A DNA stretch of 10,490 nt from Nitrospirota bacterium (lineage in GTDB: Bacteria; Nitrospirota; 9FT-COMBO-42-15; HDB-SIOI813). The translations under genes were made by a program, and so were the position numbers. The stretch lies in NCBI GenBank assembly GCA_023248365.1, contig JAHFER010000033.1:1-10490 (forward strand). Direction: 5' to 3'. Below are positions 1 to 6,357 of the stretch, piece by piece. Every line of letters begins with the position of its first letter. Positions within the stretch are counted from its first letter, which is position 1. The notes under the pieces were generated by a model that had not been told where the DNA came from, made no database searches, and saw only the letters and a list, made by a program, of their open reading frames with translations.

Positions 1-399
1 GTCCTTATCCTAAGTATGCACCCGGAGGAACAGTATGCCATCCGCGCTTTAAAAGCAGGTGCATCCGGTTATCTTACAAAAGGCGGGGAGCCGGAGGGAT
101 TGATAAAGGCAATAAGGAAGGTCGCGACAGGCGGCAAATATGTCAGTCCGCTCCTTGCAGAAAAACTGGCAAATGACCTGAGTTCAGGCTCCGGACAAAA
201 CCCTCATGAAATACTTTCTGACAGGGAATATCAGGTTATGACCATGCTGGCTTCCGGAAAATCAACTACTGATATTGCAGATGAGCTATGTTTAAGCCTC
301 CCTACTATAAGCACATACCGCTCCCGTATCCTTCAAAAGATGAATCTTAGAAACAATGCAGAGATAATCCATTACGCCATAAAGAATAATCTGGTGTAA
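1..399 (+). CDS. NarL/FixJ-family response regulator, C-terminal part (5' end outside window)
   Basis: The reading frame is open from the first base, so the gene starts upstream; 132 codons lie in the window. The first codons give VLILSMHPEEQYAIRALKAG, followed by ASGYLTK. This is the beta4-alpha4-beta5 end of a receiver domain with its conserved lysine in YLTK. After a linker comes a LuxR-type helix-turn-helix beginning LSDREYQVMTMLASGKS, with a recognition-helix region around LSLPTISTYRSRILQKMNL. The protein ends HYAIKNNLV. The family dimerises on phosphorylation by a partner histidine kinase and binds DNA as a transcription factor. The HTH resembles the UvrY/GacA branch by eye, but the partner kinase and target genes cannot be told from this window. 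Stop is TAA at 397-399. The phospho-accepting aspartate lies outside the window. Confidence 0.93.
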   Translation, partial: VLILSMHPEEQYAIRALKAGASGYLTKGGEPEGLIKAIRKVATGGKYVSPLLAEKLANDLSSGSGQNPHEILSDREYQVMTMLASGKSTTDIADELCLSLPTISTYRSRILQKMNLRNNAEIIHYAIKNNLV

Positions 400-519
400 A
401 CTCGTGATGAGTCATCGGTTATTTGTAATTTGTAAAACCTGTTTTTTTAAGTAACTATTTTCTGTCCTATCAATCTTATTTGTCGAATTAATTCTACAAA
501 AAAATCATTGTTATAACGA

Positions 520-548
520 TTGTCATATATCTTTGTATGAAGTATAAA
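520..548 (+). promoter_or_regulatory. Sigma70-type promoter for the small winged-helix gene
   Basis: TTGTCA at 520-525 (5 of 6 to the -35 consensus) is followed after exactly 17 bases by TATAAA at 543-548 (5 of 6 to the -10 consensus). The expected transcript start is near 555, giving a leader of about 47 bases before the ATG at 602. The surroundings are AT-rich, so a chance match is possible, but both boxes, the ideal spacing and the position agree. Confidence 0.55.
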
Positions 549-589
549 TAGACAACAAATTAATCACCTTCTTGGTTTAGATAATGGAG

Positions 590-594
590 AGGAG
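590..594 (+). promoter_or_regulatory. Ribosome binding site deciding the start at 602
   Basis: AGGAG ends 7 bases before the ATG at 602. The in-frame ATG at 584 has no purine-rich site in front of it and itself lies just upstream of this site. The downstream start is therefore preferred. Confidence 0.6.
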
Positions 595-601
595 AGAAGG
601 C

Positions 602-859
602 ATGAACAATCTGTTATCGAAAACCAAAGAAGAGGTACGCAATATAATCCTGAGAGCAGGACCTATTACATTAGCAAATCTGGAATGTTCTATTGACACC
701 TCGTTCAACCTGCTGTTCCTATCCATTGAGAAGCTGATTTCAGAAAACAAGATCAAGATCAGAAGGGGAGAATGGTACTATGTTATTTCTATATACGATA
801 ATCCAGATAATCCAATAGAGGAAAAAACAAACACGAATGAGCCATCCAGCAGCGCCTGA
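602..859 (+). CDS. Small putative winged-helix protein (85 aa)
   Basis: I do not recognise a named family. The 85 residues show a pattern like a winged helix-turn-helix: helix 1 around residues 7-18 (KTKEEVRNIILR), then GPITLANLE and a second helix. A longer helix around 36-48 (NLLFLSIEKLISE) follows, then a short wing-like hairpin KIKIRRGEWYYVI at about 50-62. The acidic, serine-rich tail from about 65 looks disordered. The layout resembles small wHTH proteins of the DUF2582 kind, but this is only a visual match. The start at 602 is chosen over the in-frame ATG at 584 because of the ribosome site at 590-594. The gene has its own promoter candidate and precedes acs by 276 bases. A role in DNA binding is plausible; any link to acs is speculation. 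Confidence 0.6.
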   Translation: MNNLLSKTKEEVRNIILRAGPITLANLECSIDTSFNLLFLSIEKLISENKIKIRRGEWYYVISIYDNPDNPIEEKTNTNEPSSSA

Positions 860-883
860 CAAACCTACCCAACCCCTATCATT

Positions 884-927
884 CCCCTTGTCTCTATATC
901 CCTCCCTCCAAATATAGAGACAAGGGG
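884..927. repeat. Perfect 16-bp inverted repeat (hairpin) downstream of the small ORF
   Basis: CCCCTTGTCTCTATAT at 884-899 is exactly complementary to 912-927, around a 12-base pyrimidine-rich loop. A G-T pair (883/928) and a T-A pair (882/929) extend it. It begins 24 bases after the stop of the small gene, which fits a transcript end or an RNA-stabilising hairpin. There is no T-run after the stem on either strand, so it is not a standard intrinsic terminator. It also lies about 20 bases upstream of the candidate acs promoter and could instead be a protein-binding site. Confidence 0.7.
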
Positions 928-949
928 GAACGGTAGCCATTCTTTATAA

Positions 950-979
950 TTGACAAGACAACTCCAATCATAATAAAAT
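950..979 (+). promoter_or_regulatory. Candidate sigma70-type promoter for acs
   Basis: TTGACA at 950-955 is a perfect -35 match. TAAAAT at 974-979 (5 of 6) follows after 18 bases; alternative -10 boxes with poorer spacing overlap it. Transcription would start near 986, leaving a leader of about 150 bases that contains the 1031-1111 foldback repeat. Confidence 0.45.
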
Positions 980-1030
980 CAGCCAATAGAACAACCCGTA
1001 AATGTATTTATTTTAACAGAACCTTTAATA

Positions 1031-1111
1031 AACCACAGAGGCGCTGAGACACAGAGTTATATATTATTTTAAATTCTTAAATCTCTTTTTTCTCTCTGTG
1101 CCTCTGTGTTT
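1031..1111. repeat. Foldback repeat, ACCACAGAG family, copy 1 (acs leader)
   Basis: AACCACAGAGGC at 1031-1042 pairs with GCCTCTGTGTTT at 1100-1111 (11 of 12 positions). The second half-motif, CACAGAG at 1050-1056, is complementary to CTCTGTG at 1094-1100. The centre is AT-rich. The same core words occur in inverted order at 9589-9747, so this is a dispersed repeat family. It sits in the presumed 5' leader of acs and ends 11 bases before the ribosome binding site. Confidence 0.7.
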
Positions 1112-1122
1112 ATTTAATTCAA

Positions 1123-1130
1123 AAGGAGGT
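1123..1130 (+). promoter_or_regulatory. Strong ribosome binding site of acs
   Basis: AAGGAGGT is a full match to the anti-Shine-Dalgarno complement and stands 5 bases before the ATG at 1136. It fixes the acs start and suggests efficient translation. Confidence 0.85.
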
Positions 1131-1135
1131 TTGCC

Positions 1136-3085
1136 ATGCCTGAAGTGGATATTACGTCTATTCTAAAGGAAAGCAGAGTATTTAATCCACCCAAAAAGTT
1201 CAGTGAAAGTTCCCACATAAAGAGTTTTGATGAGTATGAACAGATTTACAAAGAAGCTGAAATAGACCCGGAGGCATTCTGGGCAAAGATTGCCGGAGAA
1301 CTTCACTGGTTTAAGAAATGGGATAAAGTGCTTGAGTGGAATCCGCCGTTTGCCAAGTGGTTTGTGGGCGGGGAACTTAACATCTCTTATAACTGCATTG
1401 ACCGGCATCTGACGACATGGAGAAAGAATAAGGCCGCAATTATATGGGAAGGTGAACCGGGGGATTCAAGGACTCTAACCTATCAGGATCTTCATCGTGA
1501 GGTATCTAAGTTTGCAAATGTGTTGAAATCCATTGGTGTAAATAAGGGCGACAGGGTGGCTATATACATGCCAATGATACCTGAATTACCTATTGCCATG
1601 CTTGGATGTGCACGGATTGGCGCCATACACAGCGTTGTATTTGGCGGGTTCAGCGCTGAGGCTCTTAAAGACCGGGTTTATGATGCACAGGCTAAGGTTA
1701 TAATAACGGCTGACGGCGGTTTCAGAAAGGGTGAAGTAGTTCCTTTAAAAGAAAAGGTGGACGAGGCAGCAGATAAATCACCAAGTGTAGAAAAGGTGAT
1801 TGCTGTTAAACGTACAGGAAATCAGGTGCAGATGAAGGACGGACGTGATTACTGGTGGCATGATCTTATGAAAGATGCCTCAGATAAATGTGAGGCCATT
1901 CCATTAGATTCTGAACACCCCCTTTTCATCCTTTATACAAGCGGGACAACCGGTAAACCAAAGGGCGTCGTTCATACAACAGGCGGTTATCTTACAGGTG
2001 TTTACATTACAACAAAGTGGGTCTTTGATTTAAAAGATGAAGATACTTACTGGTGTACTGCTGATATAGGATGGGTAACAGGTCACAGTTATATACTCTA
2101 CGGGCCGCTTGCAAACGGGGCCACAAGCCTGATGTACGAAGGCGGTCCCATGTACCCTCAGCCTGACAGGTTCTGGGAGATTGTGGATAGATACAAGGTA
2201 AACATTTTCTATACCGCCCCTACTGCCATCAGGGCATTGACAAAGCATGGTGAGCAATGGCCGCTGAAACATGACCTCAGCAGTCTCCGTCTCCTCGGCA
2301 CTGTTGGTGAACCAATAAACCCGGAGGCATGGATCTGGTATCATAAACTTATAGGAAAAGAACGCTGTCCTATCGTGGATACATGGTGGCAGACAGAAAC
2401 CGGAATGATACTAATTACACCACTTCCAGGGGCTATACCAACAAAACCCGGATCTGCAACACGACCGTTTCCTGGAATCATTGCTGACGTAGTTTCACGG
2501 GAAGGTAAATCTGAAGCGCCAAACAAGGGCGGTTATCTTGTAATAAAGAAACCCTGGCCTGCCATGCTCCGGACTATTTACGGTGACGATGAAAGATACA
2601 AAAAACAGTACTGGGAAGAGATTAAGGGTGTCTATTTCACCGGTGACGGCGCAAGGCGTGATGAAGACGGCTACTTCTGGATAATGGGAAGGGTGGACGA
2701 TGTAATGAATGTAGCAGGCCACCGCCTGAGCACAATGGAGATTGAGAGCGCCCTTGTAAGTCACTTCACAGTTGCAGAGGCCGCTGTAGTGGGACGGCCT
2801 GATGAGATAAAAGGACAGGCTGTGGTTGCCTTTGTTACGCTTGAACTCGGAAACAACCCTACTGATGAATTAAAGAAAGAGCTTAAAGAACACGTATCAA
2901 AAGAGATAGGCCCGATTGCGAAACCTGATGACATTAGGTTTACGGAAGCGCTTCCAAAAACCAGGAGCGGCAAAATAATGCGCAGACTCCTCAGGGACAT
3001 AGCTTATGGGAGAGAGAAGATGGGAGATACCACGACACTGGAAGACTATTCTGTGTTGGCGAAGTTGATGGAAGATAAAGAATAG
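1136..3085 (+). CDS. acs: Acetyl-CoA synthetase, AMP-forming (EC 6.2.1.1)
   Basis: This enzyme activates acetate with ATP to acetyl-AMP and then transfers the acetyl group to CoA. It lets the cell assimilate or recycle acetate in the cytoplasm. At 649 residues it is the usual length. Family motifs are intact: the phosphate-binding loop YTSGTTGKPKG at 267-277, WWQTETG at 417-423, FTGDGARRDEDGYFWIMGRV from 501, and PKTRSGKIMRR at 607-617. Acetate-pocket residues match Salmonella Acs at a constant offset of four: V314, T315, V390 and W418. The small W418 pocket argues for acetate rather than longer acids. K613 corresponds to the lysine that is reversibly acetylated in other bacteria (K609 in Salmonella), so post-translational control is plausible. 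The N-terminal ACAS region (residues 34-90) is present. The gene is monocistronic in appearance and converges on the mlaD-like gene. Confidence 0.98.
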   Translation: MPEVDITSILKESRVFNPPKKFSESSHIKSFDEYEQIYKEAEIDPEAFWAKIAGELHWFKKWDKVLEWNPPFAKWFVGGELNISYNCIDRHLTTWRKNKAAIIWEGEPGDSRTLTYQDLHREVSKFANVLKSIGVNKGDRVAIYMPMIPELPIAMLGCARIGAIHSVVFGGFSAEALKDRVYDAQAKVIITADGGFRKGEVVPLKEKVDEAADKSPSVEKVIAVKRTGNQVQMKDGRDYWWHDLMKDASDKCEAIPLDSEHPLFILYTSGTTGKPKGVVHTTGGYLTGVYITTKWVFDLKDEDTYWCTADIGWVTGHSYILYGPLANGATSLMYEGGPMYPQPDRFWEIVDRYKVNIFYTAPTAIRALTKHGEQWPLKHDLSSLRLLGTVGEPINPEAWIWYHKLIGKERCPIVDTWWQTETGMILITPLPGAIPTKPGSATRPFPGIIADVVSREGKSEAPNKGGYLVIKKPWPAMLRTIYGDDERYKKQYWEEIKGVYFTGDGARRDEDGYFWIMGRVDDVMNVAGHRLSTMEIESALVSHFTVAEAAVVGRPDEIKGQAVVAFVTLELGNNPTDELKKELKEHVSKEIGPIAKPDDIRFTEALPKTRSGKIMRRLLRDIAYGREKMGDTTTLEDYSVLAKLMEDKE

Positions 3086-3087
3086 CT

Positions 3088-3246
3088 GGTTGTCGCTGAA
3101 AAACACGGGGAACCCGTTGCGACGTGAGTCAATGCAACGGGTCGTGCGGCGTCAGGACTTCGGATTTGAACCTCAACGTACCCAAAAGTACGCCTCGGCC
3201 CAAACCCTTGTCCTTCCTTGCACCTGGGTATTTTTGAGCGACAACT
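3088..3246. repeat. Structured foldback element (possible MITE or structured RNA)
   Basis: This GC-richer block (about 56% over 3101-3240) starts 2 bases after the acs stop. The ends GTTGTCGCTGAAAAACAC (3089-3106) and GTATTTTTGAGCGACAAC (3228-3245) pair at 16 of 18 positions. Inside are two arms. Arm 1 is a perfect 9-bp stem, ACCCGTTGC (3112-3120) with GCAACGGGT (3134-3142). Arm 2 is compound: 3144-3147/3220-3223, 3154-3158/3210-3214, 3165-3168/3201-3204 and a 5-bp tip 3177-3181/3188-3192. All pairs nest, giving a three-way junction. No target-site duplication or transposase is visible. It may act as a boundary between the convergent genes, be a non-autonomous mobile element, or encode a structured RNA; the active strand is unknown. 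Confidence 0.7.
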
Positions 3247-3324
3247 TTCGTTCTCAAGTTAGCTTAGCAACCGGGCTGCACAGGAAAGTTAGTGGTTATA
3301 AGTTATCGGTTATTAGTCCGTAGG

Positions 3325-4812
3325 TTACGGCATCGACATTGGTAATTTGGTCAATATATACTTCAGGTCTTCATCATAGAATGACAGGCCTGCACCGGCA
3401 AATGGACCCGAAGTCTTTGGGTTTACAAAATCATCCACTCCAATATCTATAAATAAGGTCTTGAAGATAGTATAACTGGTTGTAAACTTCATATGTGGTT
3501 TTCGTGCACCTGCATCACCGTTAAAATTCCATACATCTATTGTGGCCCTGAAATTATCATTATCACGATAATAATCGCCTCCTACACCGAATGTACTCTC
3601 CATCAGGCCGCCGCGAAATCCAACATGACCGAATTTTCTTCCAAAAAGGGCGCTGGCCTTTAATTTATCATCTCTGGTTATCTGGTGTACTGTAACAGAA
3701 GTGCCCGGCGGGGTTGTGACATCTGTTGTATCAGTAACCCTTATCCTTCCCCTGGGATCATCTGCGACTTCAAATAAATAGTACTTATCCTCGGTTGGCT
3801 GCAATTTCAGAGAAAAATACCCCTTTGTATTTCTATTATCAAACATATATTCCCCTCTGAATCCTACGTTGAGCTTAAACCTCTCAGTGGCTGAAACATA
3901 TTTATCCAATCCCGATAATGTGGAATCAAGTTTCGTATACAAACCATCCTCTTTCATCAATTTCCCAATAGTCCCCTCACCCCGCTCGACCCTGCCAACA
4001 ATAGTGTCAACCTTATTCAGTATTCCAGGAGTCTTCTCTTTCAAATCTGCTGACAATTCCTGAAGATTTGCCATTGTGTTCCTGATAGGTTCCTTATTAT
4101 CTCTTGCAATTATACTAAGATCATTTGATATTCTCTCAAGATTTGCCACAACATTCTTTATAGGCTCCCTGTTATCTTCAGTGATCCCCTTTACCTGCTG
4201 AACCAGCCCCTCTACATCCTTTATTATCCTTTCAACAGAACCGCCCTGCCGTTCTGAGATGTTGGCTAAATTCTCTGTCAGCTTACTGAGGTTATTTACT
4301 ATCTTCTTAATGGAGTCCTGAGTCCCGGAGTCCCCAAGGGTATCCTTAAATGCACTGCTTATAACCTTTATATCTTCTGATATACTGTAAAGTTTTGTTA
4401 TAAGCGTATCCATATCAGTCACGGCTATAGAGTTGTATATTATTCCCCCGTCTTTAAGAAGGGCCTCGTCCTTTCCCTGATAAAGTTCGATATACTTTTC
4501 TCCAAGTAAGCTCTGTGATTTTACAGAGGCAACAGTATCCTTTCTAATCCTGACATGAGATTTTATCCTCATACCAACCTTTGCCCTGTTTTCTTCAAGT
4601 TCTATACGCTCTACTGTCCCCACTGCCACACCTGCTATCTTAACAGCCGCCTTATTGTCAAGCCCTGAGACTGAATTAAAATAGGCATAAACCAGATAAC
4701 CCTTTTCCCCGCCAAGCGAAAAATCACCAACCCTGAAGGTCATATATATAAGCACTATGGCAGAAACAATAACAAACAAACCAACCTTAACCTCTGTAGC
4801 AAGCTTTTGCAT
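3325..4812 (-). CDS. mlaD: MlaD-like MCE protein with helical stalk and C-terminal beta-rich domain
   Basis: This is the substrate-binding MCE subunit of an Mla-type lipid transporter, likely anchored in the inner membrane and facing the periplasm. Numbering is from the ATG at 4812 (495 residues). A single membrane helix covers about 8-26. The MCE domain runs about 36-115, with YFNSVSGLDNKAAVKIAGV and LLGEKYIELYQG. A long helical region covers about 130-270 and includes two 25-residue repeats (213-237, 238-262). The family motif GEGTIGKLMKEDGLYTKL is at 278-295. From about 310 the chain is beta-rich, with alternating aromatic and polar residues (KYYLFEVADDPRG, then FAGAGLSFYDEDLK near the end). 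It is far longer than E. coli MlaD (about 180 aa). A TTG directly in front also permits initiation, but the AAGGAG site is spaced for the ATG. It lies 14 bases after mlaF, as last gene of the cluster. Confidence 0.9.
   Translation of the reverse strand: MQKLATEVKVGLFVIVSAIVLIYMTFRVGDFSLGGEKGYLVYAYFNSVSGLDNKAAVKIAGVAVGTVERIELEENRAKVGMRIKSHVRIRKDTVASVKSQSLLGEKYIELYQGKDEALLKDGGIIYNSIAVTDMDTLITKLYSISEDIKVISSAFKDTLGDSGTQDSIKKIVNNLSKLTENLANISERQGGSVERIIKDVEGLVQQVKGITEDNREPIKNVVANLERISNDLSIIARDNKEPIRNTMANLQELSADLKEKTPGILNKVDTIVGRVERGEGTIGKLMKEDGLYTKLDSTLSGLDKYVSATERFKLNVGFRGEYMFDNRNTKGYFSLKLQPTEDKYYLFEVADDPRGRIRVTDTTDVTTPPGTSVTVHQITRDDKLKASALFGRKFGHVGFRGGLMESTFGVGGDYYRDNDNFRATIDVWNFNGDAGARKPHMKFTTSYTIFKTLFIDIGVDDFVNPKTSGPFAGAGLSFYDEDLKYILTKLPMSMP
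4027..4176 (-). repeat. Tandem 75-bp coding repeat in the MlaD stalk
   Basis: Two adjacent 25-codon units encode DNREPIKNVVANLERISNDL and DNKEPIRNTMANLQELSADL at a period of 25 residues. Many codons also match at DNA level. It looks like an internal duplication that lengthened the periplasmic helical stalk. Confidence 0.75.
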
Positions 4813-4816
4813 CAAT

Positions 4817-4822
4817 CTCCTT
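4817..4822 (-). promoter_or_regulatory. Ribosome binding site of mlaD, favouring the ATG at 4812
   Basis: On the minus strand AAGGAG stands 4 bases before the ATG at 4812, but only 1 base before the adjacent in-frame TTG at 4815. The spacing makes the ATG the likely start. Confidence 0.7.
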
Positions 4823-4826
4823 GTCT

Positions 4827-5573
4827 TTACACTGCCTTTATCGGCCCGACTGAACTGCCTGTTATAAACTGATGAACAATCGGGTCTTCAGATTTTTTAA
4901 TCTCGTCTGCTGTTCCCACTTCAAGTATCCTGCCTTCAAACAGCATTGCAATCCTGTCACATATTTTATAAGCGCTTACCATATCATGAGTTATGATAAT
5001 TGATGTAACATTCAGTTTTCTCTTCATCTCAATAATAAGGTCGTTAATGGCGTCTGCCATTATTGGATCAAGCCCTGTTGTTGGTTCATCATATAGCATA
5101 ATCTGCGGGTCCATTGCAATGGCCCTGGCCAGTCCTACCCTTTTTCTCATGCCACCTGAAAGTTCAGACGGCATAAGGTCTTCAACTCCTCTTAATCCAA
5201 CCATTTCCAGTTTACTCTTTGCTTTATCACGTATCTCTTCTTTAGAAAGAGCAGTATGCTGCATAAGACCAAATCCAACATTCTCCCATACTGTAAGGGA
5301 ATCAAAAAGGGCCGCCCCCTGAAACAACATTCCGAATTTCTTTCTAAGTTCGTTTAAATCATTCTCCTTCATATGAGATATGTCCACCCCATCCACAACC
5401 ACACTGCCTTCATCAGGATTCAGTAAACCTATGACATGCTTTATCAGAACACTCTTACCTGAACCGCTACCCCCGATCACAACCATAGTCTCACCGCGTT
5501 CAACATGGAGATTCACCCCCTGCAAGACCTTTTTATTATTAAAGGATTTATGTAAATTTAATATGTCAATCAT
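4827..5573 (-). CDS. mlaF: MlaF-like ABC transporter ATP-binding protein
   Basis: This is the cytoplasmic ATPase that powers the Mla-type lipid transporter, pairing with the MlaE permease. It has 248 residues, a single nucleotide-binding domain of normal length. All motifs are intact: Walker A GGSGSGKS at 34-41, Q-loop glutamine at 85 (GMLFQG), signature LSGGMRKR at 138-145, and Walker B IMLYDEP at 158-164 followed by TTGLDP. The H-loop histidine is at 196 (IIITHDM). The signature with GGMRKRVGLARAIA is typical of the MlaF/MCE-associated ATPases rather than importers for small solutes. Its start overlaps the mlaE stop by four bases (ATGA), a sign of coupled translation. No mlaB (STAS protein) gene follows here, unlike E. 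coli. Confidence 0.96.
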   Translation of the reverse strand: MIDILNLHKSFNNKKVLQGVNLHVERGETMVVIGGSGSGKSVLIKHVIGLLNPDEGSVVVDGVDISHMKENDLNELRKKFGMLFQGAALFDSLTVWENVGFGLMQHTALSKEEIRDKAKSKLEMVGLRGVEDLMPSELSGGMRKRVGLARAIAMDPQIMLYDEPTTGLDPIMADAINDLIIEMKRKLNVTSIIITHDMVSAYKICDRIAMLFEGRILEVGTADEIKKSEDPIVHQFITGSSVGPIKAV

Positions 5574-6346
5574 CTGAACAACAGTGCTGCCATAAAATAG
5601 TTCGCAATCAATATAAGCATCATGGAATATACCACTGCGCCTGTTGTGGCCTTGCCGACGCCCTCTGCGCCGCCTTCTGTATAGAAACCCTTATAACAGC
5701 TTACAATGGAGATTATTATGCCAAATACACATGCCTTTAGTAAACCCCCGTATATGTCGTTTAACCGCAGATAATCTGTGCTCATCCTGATGTAGATTAC
5801 AGAATTTGCATTTAGCACATGGACTGCAACAAGATAACCTCCAATCATACCAACCGCATCTGCTACTACAGTCAGGAGTGGAAGCATAACAAAACCGGCA
5901 AGAAACCTCGGTACTGCAAGATATTTTATTGGATTGGTCGCAAGAGTTTCAAGTGCGTCTATCTGCTCTGTCACGCGCATAGTGCCTAATTCCGCGGCCA
6001 TGGCAGCCCCTGCACGGCCTGCTACAATAAGACCGGTAAGCACAGGCCCCAGCTCTCTTGTTATAGAAAGCGCCACTACAGGTCCCATATAATTCTCTGC
6101 ACTAAACCGTCTGAATCCTGTGTAGGTCTGTATAGCCAGAACCATCCCTGTAAACATCCCCATTATAATCACTACAGGTAATGAGTTTACACCAATGGCC
6201 TCCATCTGCTGAAAGATATTACGGATATTTACCGGCGGTTTGAATATCCATGAGAGAGTTTGGCCAAACATTATAAACAGCCGGCCTGCCTCCTGTGTGA
6301 ATTTAATCGCCTTGCTGCCTATGTATGTTAAGATTTTTGTAAACAT
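5570..6346 (-). CDS. mlaE: MlaE-like ABC transporter permease
   Basis: This is the inner-membrane permease of the lipid transport complex, which binds MCE protein and ATPase. It has 258 residues, the usual length. The N-terminus carries an amphipathic or membrane-lying helix. A core with several hydrophobic segments follows: about 57-76, 101-118, 148-177, 204-218 and 238-256. The family hallmark runs from ELGPVLTGLIVAGRAGAAMA at 98-117 through AELGTMRVTEQIDALE, the cytoplasmic coupling-helix region that meets the ATPase. ATG at 6344-6346 is the start. The purine stretch before it (GAAGCG on the minus strand) is a weak ribosome site and lies right next to the repeat at 6358-6443, so translation may depend on local RNA folding. 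Confidence 0.96.
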   Translation of the reverse strand: MFTKILTYIGSKAIKFTQEAGRLFIMFGQTLSWIFKPPVNIRNIFQQMEAIGVNSLPVVIIMGMFTGMVLAIQTYTGFRRFSAENYMGPVVALSITRELGPVLTGLIVAGRAGAAMAAELGTMRVTEQIDALETLATNPIKYLAVPRFLAGFVMLPLLTVVADAVGMIGGYLVAVHVLNANSVIYIRMSTDYLRLNDIYGGLLKACVFGIIISIVSCYKGFYTEGGAEGVGKATTGAVVYSMMLILIANYFMAALLFR

Positions 6347-6357
6347 AATTTCGCTTC

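Noticed and set aside
417..448. Possible intrinsic terminator after the response regulator (GGTT/AACC followed by a run of seven T)
   Set aside because: The stem has only four pairs around a long loop, too weak to support. The T-run alone in AT-rich DNA is not evidence.
2030..2344. A 104-codon frame on the minus strand inside acs
   Set aside because: It lies opposite the conserved acs core, with no ribosome site and no recognisable protein features.
3150..3230. Possible tRNA on the minus strand, suggested by a T-loop-like GGTTCAAATCC
   Set aside because: The flanking bases do not form a 5-bp T-stem, and no matching acceptor stem, anticodon arm or CCA-adjacent end could be found. The bases instead pair within arm 2 of the foldback.
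3088..3246. Target-site duplication around the foldback element
   Set aside because: The bases flanking both ends were compared and share no direct repeat longer than about two bases, so recent transposition is not supported.
3090..3323. A 77-codon open frame (TTG start) on the plus strand running through the foldback element
   Set aside because: It starts at a TTG without a ribosome site, 5 bases past the acs stop. It lies almost wholly inside the inverted-repeat element and has no recognisable domain. The open frame is better explained by the GC-richer repeat.
4993..5322. A 109-codon frame on the plus strand opposite mlaF
   Set aside because: It is antisense to a gene with all ABC ATPase motifs, shows no motif of its own, and has low-complexity serine/isoleucine-rich composition typical of shadow frames.
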